Shown piece after piece: positions 1-5,178 of a DNA stretch of 5,178 nt (positions are counted from its first letter, which is position 1; the number at the start of each line of letters is the position of its first letter). Made by a program: the position numbers and the translations under genes. The stretch is from Campylobacterales bacterium (lineage in GTDB: Bacteria; Campylobacterota; Campylobacteria; Campylobacterales; QNZT01), in NCBI GenBank assembly GCA_027080605.1, contig JALWRO010000153.1, positions 1 through 5,178 of the forward strand, given 5' to 3'. The notes beneath the pieces were generated by a model. It did no database searches. It was not told where the DNA came from and worked only from the letters and a program-made list of their open reading frames with translations.

Positions 1-527
1 AAAAACTGCTTGCCGATACAAAATTCATGCCGATTGTCTCCGCGTTCAAAAAGTACACCCTGCGCAAACAGGTTTTTGACAATATCGTGCTCTACGGCAC
101 CCAGCACTACTCTAAAGTGGTTTTCGACTACTGTTGCCATCCGCGCCGCGGCGATGAAATTGTCGCATTTAAAAAAGGCAATGAAGTCACCGTACACCAT
201 AAATTTTGCTCTACTGCAAACGCCCTTATGGAAGAGCACAAACCGATGGTCTTTGTACGCTGGTCGACAGACAAACCGGAACATTACAAACTGATTGTCA
301 GTATTGAAAACAAGAAGGGCTCTTTAGCATCTTTTTTACTCTTTTTGGCTAAAATCGGGGCGGATTTAGTAACCATCAACCTCTCCCGCAGTGAAAATTC
401 ACAAGCGGACTATTTTGAGATGGTGGTAGACCTTCCCGGCAAAGCCAAAGAGAAGTTAATCAACTATTCCAATAAAAAATATAAGATCATTGAATTTATG
501 CCGCTCAATGATGCCTACAAAAAGTAA
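1..527 (+). CDS. spoT: Bifunctional (p)ppGpp synthetase/hydrolase SpoT (RelA/SpoT homologue), C-terminal fragment
   Basis: The reading frame is open from the left edge (first full codon at position 3) to TAA at 525-527, giving the last 174 residues of a longer protein. An internal ATG at 27 should not be taken as the start, because the frame continues upstream without a stop. Counting from the window edge, residues 44-69 carry the RIS/zinc-finger-like signature of long RSH proteins: a CC pair followed by a P..GD stretch, then an HH..C element. Residues about 95-174 form a C-terminal ACT domain, with the usual ENKKGSLASFL start and a hydrophobic beta-alpha-beta pattern. In this family these regions sense uncharged tRNA on the ribosome and regulate the N-terminal HD hydrolase and synthetase domains, which are not visible here. 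Campylobacterota usually carry one long bifunctional RSH, so spoT is preferred over relA; this choice is inferred from family and gene order. tyrS follows after 12 nt, consistent with one operon. Confidence 0.9.
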   Translation, partial: KLLADTKFMPIVSAFKKYTLRKQVFDNIVLYGTQHYSKVVFDYCCHPRRGDEIVAFKKGNEVTVHHKFCSTANALMEEHKPMVFVRWSTDKPEHYKLIVSIENKKGSLASFLLFLAKIGADLVTINLSRSENSQADYFEMVVDLPGKAKEKLINYSNKKYKIIEFMPLNDAYKK

Positions 528-532
528 AAGGA
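528..532 (+). promoter_or_regulatory. Shine-Dalgarno site that fixes the TTG start of tyrS
   Basis: AAGGA lies 7 nt upstream of the TTG at 540. No in-frame ATG exists before residue 82 of TyrS, which lies well past the HLGH motif, so this site together with the conserved N-terminus decides for the TTG start. Confidence 0.75.
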
Positions 533-539
533 CATACCA

Positions 540-1745
540 TTGTTTGATTTAGATGTTGCACTGAGTGAAATCAAAAGAGGAACTGCGGAAATCATCGACG
601 AAGCACGTATCAAGGAGTTGCTGGAGCACTACCTGAAAACCGGTGAAAACTACTACGTCAAAGCGGGCTTCGACCCTACCGCACCCGATCTGCACCTCGG
701 ACATACCGTACTGATCCAAAAACTGGCGCTCTTTCAGAAATTCGGCGGTATCGTACAGTTTCTGATCGGAGATTTTACCGGAATGATCGGTGATCCGACG
801 GGCAAAAACGTTACCCGAAAACCGCTCGACAGAGAAACCGTACTTGAAAACGCAAAATCTTATAAAGCACAGGTTTTCAAAATCCTCGATCCCGAAAAGA
901 CCGAAGTGGTTTTCAACTCGGCGTGGCTCGACAAACTTGGTGCGAAGGGGATTGTAGAGCTGACAACAACATTCAATGTTGCCAGAATGCTGGAGCGTGA
1001 CGATTTCGAAAAACGTTTCAAAAGCGAAACCCCCATTTCGATCAGTGAATTTCTCTACCCCCTGCTTCAGGGATACGACTCCGTGGCACTCAAATCTGAT
1101 ATAGAGCTGGGCGGTACGGATCAGAAGTTCAACCTTTTGATGGGGAGACAACTCCAGAGAACCTACAACACCGGCAAACAGCAGGCAGTCCTCATGATGC
1201 CGCTTCTCGAAGGTCTCGACGGTGTCAACAAAATGAGCAAATCACTCGGCAACTATATCGGTGTCACCGAAGATCCGGACACGATGTTCGGGAAGATGCT
1301 CAGTATCAGCGACAATCTGATGTGGCGCTACTATGAGCTACTCAGCAGCAAATCGCTCGAAGAGATCGCCAGACTGAAAGCAGATGTACAAAGCGGCACG
1401 CTGCATCCCAAAGCAGCCAAAGAGGCGCTTGCACAGGAGATTGTCACACGTTACCACGACGAAGCGGCGGCAAAAGCGGCAAAAGCGGAATTTGACAAAG
1501 TGCACAAACAAAAAGATATTCCCAGTGACATACCGGAATTTAGTTTCGCCGGTCCTGTCTGGATAGCGAAAGTACTCACCGAAGCGAAACTTGAACCTTC
1601 CACCTCTCAGGCAAGACGGGATATTAAGCAAGGTGCTGTTAAAATCAATCAGCAAAAAATCCAGGATGAACAATTACAACTGGAAAACGGTGAATATATT
1701 GTACAAGTTGGAAAGCGAAAATTTGCACGTGTAAAGGTAGACTAA
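540..1745 (+). CDS. tyrS: Tyrosyl-tRNA synthetase (TyrRS)
   Basis: Cytoplasmic class I aminoacyl-tRNA synthetase that activates tyrosine with ATP and charges tRNA-Tyr. The 401-residue length is normal for the family. Visible signatures are the HIGH-type motif HLGH at residues 52-55, the tyrosine-pocket motif QGYD at 177-180, the GGTDQKFN block at 191-198 and the KMSKS loop at 231-235. A C-terminal S4-like RNA-binding domain covers about 338-400. The KMSKS form (rather than KFGKT as in E. coli TyrS) puts it in the TyrZ-like branch of bacterial TyrRS. The start is TTG at 540, supported by AAGGA 7 nt upstream and by the absence of an early ATG. The gene sits 12 nt after spoT, and its TAA stop at 1743-1745 is immediately followed by the ATG of the next gene. 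An Ala/Lys-rich helix around residues 309-316 is encoded by short GCGGCAAAA-like repeats and looks like ordinary linker sequence. Confidence 0.97.
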   Translation: MFDLDVALSEIKRGTAEIIDEARIKELLEHYLKTGENYYVKAGFDPTAPDLHLGHTVLIQKLALFQKFGGIVQFLIGDFTGMIGDPTGKNVTRKPLDRETVLENAKSYKAQVFKILDPEKTEVVFNSAWLDKLGAKGIVELTTTFNVARMLERDDFEKRFKSETPISISEFLYPLLQGYDSVALKSDIELGGTDQKFNLLMGRQLQRTYNTGKQQAVLMMPLLEGLDGVNKMSKSLGNYIGVTEDPDTMFGKMLSISDNLMWRYYELLSSKSLEEIARLKADVQSGTLHPKAAKEALAQEIVTRYHDEAAAKAAKAEFDKVHKQKDIPSDIPEFSFAGPVWIAKVLTEAKLEPSTSQARRDIKQGAVKINQQKIQDEQLQLENGEYIVQVGKRKFARVKVD

Positions 1746-2843
1746 ATGGCATTTAAACCTATGAAAATCGGTAAATATACAATCGAAAAACCGATCATTC
1801 AAGGCGGTATGGGGGTCGGTATCAGCTGGGACAAGCTGGCGGGTACTGTCTCTAAAGAGGGTGGACTCGGCGTCATCAGTGCCGTTGGAACCGGATACTA
1901 CGACAACAAACATTTTACCCATAAACTGGTACAGGGCAGACCCTATCATGAAGAGAATTTTTACTCCAAAGAGGGATTGTTCGCTATCTTCAGAAATGCA
2001 CGGAAAATATGCGGCGACAAACCGCTTGCGGCAAATGTCCTGTATGCAAGTAACGATTACGGCAGAATCGTACACGATGCCTGCGAAGCAGGTGCGGATG
2101 CAATCATTACCGGTGCGGGTATTCCCACCAATATGCCTGAATTTACACAGGATTTTCCCGAAGTTGCACTCATTCCGATCGTCTCAAGCGCCAGAGCGCT
2201 GAAACTGATTTGCCGAAAATGGAAACGCTATAACCGTGTGCCCGATGCCGTCATCGTCGAAGGACCACTTAGCGGCGGACACCAGGGATTTACCTACGAA
2301 CAGTGTTTTGAAGAGGAGTTTCAGCTGGAAAATATCGTCCCTCCGGTCATCGAAGAGGCAAAAAACTGGGGTGACAATATTCCTGTCATCGCTGCAGGCG
2401 GTATCTGGGACAAAAACGATATCGACAAATTTCTCAACATGGGCTGTGCCGGTGTGCAGATGGCAACACGTTTTATCGGTACCTATGAATGTGACGCACA
2501 TGAGAACTTCAAAAAAGTGATTCTCGGTGCAAAACAAGAAGATATCAAACTCTTCAAATCTCCCGTCGGACTTCCCGCACGCGGTGTCAAAACACACCTG
2601 CAGGAGATGATAGAGGAGAAAACAGCCCCAAAAGTCGCCTGTATCAGCAACTGTGTCGCACCGTGCAAGAGCGGTGAAGAGGCACGTGCAGTCGGATACT
2701 GTATTGCAGACAGACTCTCTGACGCCTACGTCGGAAATACCGACACGGGACTCTTTTTCACAGGTGCCAACGGGTACCGTCTCGACAAACTCATCACCGT
2801 ACATGAACTGATGCAAAAACTGGAATATGGAGAAGACGATTAA
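1746..2843 (+). CDS. fabX: FabX-like FMN/Fe-S decanoyl-ACP dehydrogenase/isomerase (nitronate monooxygenase / 2-nitropropane dioxygenase family)
   Basis: A 365-residue TIM-barrel flavoprotein of the NMO/FabK superfamily. Visible family features are the N-terminal QGGMGVGIS strand-loop (19-27), the GGHQGF motif with the likely catalytic His179, the phosphate-binding AAGGIWD segment (about 216-222) and MATRF (239-243). Near the C-terminus four cysteines, C299, C303, C307 and C319 (C-x3-C-x3-C-x11-C), are arranged to bind an iron-sulfur cluster, which plain nitronate monooxygenases lack. H. pylori FabX, which is encoded between tyrS and amiA as here, uses FMN and a [4Fe-4S] cluster to oxidise and isomerise decanoyl-ACP to cis-3-decenoyl-ACP for unsaturated fatty-acid synthesis, replacing FabA. 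That function is inferred here from synteny, length and the cysteine set. The start ATG at 1746 abuts the tyrS stop and has AAAGG 8 nt upstream (1733-1737). The 3' end overlaps amiA by 17 bp. The alternative is an uncharacterised NMO-family oxidoreductase. Confidence 0.82.
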   Translation: MAFKPMKIGKYTIEKPIIQGGMGVGISWDKLAGTVSKEGGLGVISAVGTGYYDNKHFTHKLVQGRPYHEENFYSKEGLFAIFRNARKICGDKPLAANVLYASNDYGRIVHDACEAGADAIITGAGIPTNMPEFTQDFPEVALIPIVSSARALKLICRKWKRYNRVPDAVIVEGPLSGGHQGFTYEQCFEEEFQLENIVPPVIEEAKNWGDNIPVIAAGGIWDKNDIDKFLNMGCAGVQMATRFIGTYECDAHENFKKVILGAKQEDIKLFKSPVGLPARGVKTHLQEMIEEKTAPKVACISNCVAPCKSGEEARAVGYCIADRLSDAYVGNTDTGLFFTGANGYRLDKLITVHELMQKLEYGEDD

Positions 2844-4314
2844 ATACATCCTTGCACTGCTTCTGGTATGTGCGACCCTCCTCCAGGGCGACCAGGCACT
2901 TCTTCATGAAGTGCAGGGACTTTACAGCAAAATCCCCTATGCGTCCAAATCCGAAACACGCCAAATTCTTCATGATCTTGAAAACTTCTATATCAATGCC
3001 GTGGTTCAAAACGATAAAAAGTCGATTATCAAAGCCCTCAGAGGCATCGTCAAGTGTCAGAAACTACTGGGTCTCGACAGTTCTACCTATGAAAAAGAAC
3101 TCTACACGCTGACCGGCAAAAAAGAGGCTGAACCGGCATCTCACTCTCAGAAGCGACCATACGGTACGTCCGCTCCCGAAAGAAGGGTACTTTTCGACGA
3201 TGCACCCTCCATCCGCTCCATCGATGTCCACAATAACACCCTCATCGTCAAATTCAGCCGACCGCTGCATACCGATGACGTCCTTCCATTCAAACTCAGA
3301 GACAAAAACCGCTACAAAGCTATTTTCGATATCCGGGCAAACCTGAACTATCCACCACCGACACTCTCCTTTACCAATATCCAAAAAGCGAAAATCGCCC
3401 AAAACCGGCACAACAAAGTACGCGTCGTATTCGAAAACGACTCTGTCATCTACGCAAACGCCTTTATCCGAAAAGGCACCCTTTTCATCCAGGTCAACAA
3501 CGATCAAACCCGGCAACCACCGAAACACAAACCCGTTTTTCAACCGATCCGAAAACGCCCCAAAACGGAGAGTGCCGCAAAAGTACCGCTCCCCTCCCCT
3601 GCACTGCACCACCCTGCTGCACACGCTGTCTATGCCTCCGGCAAGAGGATCGTCATCGACGCCGGTCACGGCGGGAAAGATTCCGGAGCAGTCGGTTATA
3701 AAAAGTATCAGGAGAAACGCGCGGTACTGAAAGTAGCGAAACTGCTGAAAAAGATGCTCATAAAACAGGGCTATAAAGTCTATCTGACAAGAGAAGATGA
3801 CACATTCGTCAAACTCTCCGACCGAACCCATTTCGCCAACCGGAAGAAAGCGGATCTCTTTATTTCCATCCACGCCAACGCCGCCCCCTCTTCTCAGAAA
3901 CTCTCTTTAAAAGGGATAGAGACCTTTTTCCTCTCCCCTGCGAAAACCGCCAAGGCTAAACGTATCGCAGCTAAAGAGAACGCCTCGGCGATGAATCTTG
4001 ACACCATTTCGAAAGATACCCTGCTCAGCTTTCTGAACCGTACCAAAATTGTCCAGTCCAATAAACTTGCTATCGATATCCAGAGTGCCATTCTCTCCTC
4101 CGTCAAAAGAAAATATGACAAAATCGTCGACGGCGGTGTCAGAGAAGCGCCGTTTTGGGTACTTGTCGGTGCCCAGATGCCTGCTGTACTGGTGGAGATC
4201 GGCTATATCACCAATCCGCTGGAGGGTGAACGGCTCTTCAACCCCTTCTACCAAAAAGCGCTGGCAGAGGGTATTTCACAGGGCATCAACAACTATTTCA
4301 GCAAAAATCTTTAA
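2827..4314 (+). CDS. amiA: Secreted N-acetylmuramoyl-L-alanine amidase with AMIN and Amidase_3 domains
   Basis: A 495-residue zinc amidase predicted to cleave the bond between N-acetylmuramic acid and the L-Ala of the stem peptide in the periplasm, a job linked to daughter-cell separation. Residues 1 to about 21-24 are a Sec signal peptide (MEK charge, then a hydrophobic ILALLLVCATLL core), which supports this start. Residues about 25-95 are mostly helical and carry no motif I recognise. An AMIN-like beta domain, which targets AmiC-type enzymes to septal peptidoglycan, spans about 127-223. A Pro- and Lys/Arg-rich linker covers about 228-270. The Amidase_3 catalytic domain (about 273-491) has zinc ligands H281 (DAGHGG), E296 and H349 (SIHAN) and catalytic E457 (VLVEIGYITN), all intact. 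In H. pylori and C. jejuni the homologue at this locus is amiA; enteric nomenclature would call the architecture AmiC-like. The first 17 bp overlap fabX and no properly spaced Shine-Dalgarno is visible, suggesting translational coupling. Confidence 0.93.
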   Translation: MEKTIKYILALLLVCATLLQGDQALLHEVQGLYSKIPYASKSETRQILHDLENFYINAVVQNDKKSIIKALRGIVKCQKLLGLDSSTYEKELYTLTGKKEAEPASHSQKRPYGTSAPERRVLFDDAPSIRSIDVHNNTLIVKFSRPLHTDDVLPFKLRDKNRYKAIFDIRANLNYPPPTLSFTNIQKAKIAQNRHNKVRVVFENDSVIYANAFIRKGTLFIQVNNDQTRQPPKHKPVFQPIRKRPKTESAAKVPLPSPALHHPAAHAVYASGKRIVIDAGHGGKDSGAVGYKKYQEKRAVLKVAKLLKKMLIKQGYKVYLTREDDTFVKLSDRTHFANRKKADLFISIHANAAPSSQKLSLKGIETFFLSPAKTAKAKRIAAKENASAMNLDTISKDTLLSFLNRTKIVQSNKLAIDIQSAILSSVKRKYDKIVDGGVREAPFWVLVGAQMPAVLVEIGYITNPLEGERLFNPFYQKALAEGISQGINNYFSKNL

Positions 4315-4330
4315 AATCAAATAATTTTAA
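4311..4330. repeat. AT-only inverted repeat at the end of amiA, doubtful terminator
   Basis: TTAAAAT (4311-4317) and ATTTTAA (4324-4330) are perfect inverted arms around a 6-nt loop, starting at the amiA stop codon. The stem has no G-C pair and no clean T-run follows, so it is a weak candidate for an intrinsic terminator. It may only reflect the AT-richness of the spacer. Confidence 0.3.
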
Positions 4331-4342
4331 CTTATATTTAAG

Positions 4343-4348
4343 TATAAT
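4343..4348 (+). promoter_or_regulatory. Probable sigma-70 -10 box for the PAS-domain gene
   Basis: A perfect TATAAT lies in the only non-coding spacer of any length in the window, 38 nt before the ATG at 4387. Transcription would start near 4354-4356. No TTGACA-like -35 box is found 16-18 nt upstream; that region is simply AT-rich. This matches the vegetative promoters of Campylobacterota, which lean on the -10 box and AT-rich upstream DNA. A second, weaker TATATT at 4358-4363 is a possible alternative. Confidence 0.6.
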
Positions 4349-4386
4349 CTTTACATTTATATTATTTTATTCAGAAAGATTTTACT

Positions 4387-5178
4387 ATGAAAGATAACCC
4401 AAACAATCCGGAGATTATCTCTCTGGATGACGACCATCTTCTTCGCGCCAAACTACAAGCGTACCGTAAACTCTTTACACATGCACCGGCGGCAATATTT
4501 TTTTTCGATACAGACGCAACTGTCAAATATGTCAATCAGGAAGCCTGTAAACTTTTTCGAATCAATCATGAACAGTTTATCGGAAGCAATATTCTCTCCA
4601 TTATCCGCCATACACCGCTCAGACACGCCGTACAACAGAGTCTCTCTTCCGGATATGCGACGTTTGAAGAGCACTTCACTTCTCACGAAGAGGATCGCGA
4701 ATATACCTACTGCGGCAAATTTCAGGCGATTTACGATGCCGACAGCACAATGGAAGGGGTTATCGCACTGATCTTCGAAGTCGATATCGAAAATATCTCC
4801 CGACAGGAAAACCTGATTGCACAGGTGCAGGCAAACCGCTACTTTGAAGCGGCAGGCGTCATGATACTCTCCCTCGACCATAACGCAAACGTTGTGCGTA
4901 TCAATACCAAAGGGTGTGAAATTACAGGTTATAGACAAGAGGAGCTGGTCGGTAAAAACTGGATTAGTCTCTGTATTCCCCCGGAGGTTCAGCACGAAAT
5001 CCAAAATGTTTTCCGGCAGGTCATCTCCCGGGAAGTGCCGCTGAAAGAGCACTACGAAAACGATATTATCACCAAATCCGGTGAAAGGAGAACCATCGCA
5101 TGGCACAACAGTGTCATCTGCGATTTCGACGGAAATATCATCGAAGTACTCTCCACCGGTGAAGATATCACGGAACTC
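4387..5178 (+). CDS. PAS-domain sensory protein, N-terminal part (output domain beyond the window)
   Basis: An ATG at 4387 opens a frame that stays open for 264 codons to the right edge. AGAAAG (4373-4378) is a modest ribosome binding site 8 nt upstream. The visible part has no signal peptide or membrane segment, so it looks cytoplasmic. Residues about 24-135 form a first PAS domain (HAPAAIFFFDTDATVKYVNQ, then an F.IN..QFIGSNI stretch). Residues about 150-264 form a second PAS plus PAC domain (ILSLDHNANVVRIN, GYRQEELVGKNW, then KSGERRTIAWHN and a closing STGEDITEL). The ITEL end is the usual hand-over to a downstream signalling helix and effector, most often a GGDEF/EAL module, a histidine kinase or another PAS domain; which one cannot be told here. 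No cofactor ligand for heme or flavin is evident (no photoactive LOV cysteine motif). The gene has its own probable promoter and so appears separate from the upstream operon. Confidence 0.88.
   Translation, partial: MKDNPNNPEIISLDDDHLLRAKLQAYRKLFTHAPAAIFFFDTDATVKYVNQEACKLFRINHEQFIGSNILSIIRHTPLRHAVQQSLSSGYATFEEHFTSHEEDREYTYCGKFQAIYDADSTMEGVIALIFEVDIENISRQENLIAQVQANRYFEAAGVMILSLDHNANVVRINTKGCEITGYRQEELVGKNWISLCIPPEVQHEIQNVFRQVISREVPLKEHYENDIITKSGERRTIAWHNSVICDFDGNIIEVLSTGEDITEL

Noticed and set aside
27..527. A separate 166-residue protein starting at the ATG at 27
   Set aside because: The frame is open to the left edge and the content matches the C-terminus of a long RSH protein, so this ATG is internal to spoT.
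549..1151. Minus-strand open frame of 200 codons inside tyrS
   Set aside because: It is antisense to the catalytic core of TyrRS and has no motif or translation signal of its own.
1466..1491. Short direct repeat of GCGGCAAAA-like units in tyrS
   Set aside because: It encodes an ordinary Ala/Lys helix in the linker before the S4 domain, with only two to three imperfect copies.
2857..2877. Possible lipoprotein signal at Cys15 of AmiA
   Set aside because: The residues before the cysteine (LLV) do not fit a lipobox, which wants a small residue at -1, and the hydrophobic core continues past the cysteine, so a normal Sec signal peptide is preferred.
3064..3873. Long open frame (269 codons) on the minus strand inside amiA
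   Set aside because: It lies fully antisense to the AMIN and catalytic regions of a clearly real amidase gene, and its translation shows no recognisable domain. It is best explained as a codon-usage shadow.
4453..5106. Minus-strand open frame of 217 codons opposite the PAS gene
   Set aside because: The plus-strand frame gives two convincing PAS domains and has a promoter and ribosome binding site. The minus frame encodes a Cys/Phe-rich sequence with no domain.

Overview
The window is a compact, single-strand stretch of a bacterial chromosome. Four co-directional genes are packed with 0 to 12 nt gaps or a short overlap: the 3' end of a spoT/rsh alarmone gene, tyrS, a fabX-like flavoenzyme gene (often annotated as nitronate monooxygenase) and an amiA-type cell-wall amidase gene. 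From memory this is the gene order of Helicobacter pylori (HP0775 spoT, HP0774 tyrS, HP0773 fabX, HP0772 amiA) and of Campylobacter jejuni (Cj1272c to Cj1269c). That order and the protein styles point to the Campylobacterota (Epsilonproteobacteria). The moderate base composition, well above the very AT-rich pathogens, suggests an environmental, Sulfurimonas- or Sulfurovum-like member, but the genus cannot be fixed from the sequence.

Layout: 1-527 is the C-terminal part of SpoT (zinc-finger/RIS-like and ACT domains). 540-1745 is tyrosyl-tRNA synthetase, starting at TTG behind a good Shine-Dalgarno. 1746-2843 is the FabX-like protein, whose ATG directly follows the tyrS stop. 2827-4314 is a secreted N-acetylmuramoyl-L-alanine amidase that overlaps fabX by 17 bp. 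4315-4386 is a very AT-rich 72-nt spacer with a perfect TATAAT box. 4387 to the right edge is the start of a gene for a soluble protein with two PAS domains, a sensory protein whose output domain lies outside the window.

The first four genes look like one transcription unit joining stringent response, tRNA charging, unsaturated fatty-acid synthesis and septal peptidoglycan cleavage, all growth-linked functions. The PAS gene probably has its own promoter. There are no mobile elements, CRISPR arrays, tRNA or rRNA genes, and nothing that looks like an undescribed system. The points most worth checking are the likely misannotation-prone FabX with its four-cysteine cluster motif, the translationally coupled fabX/amiA junction, and the small regulatory spacer before the PAS gene.
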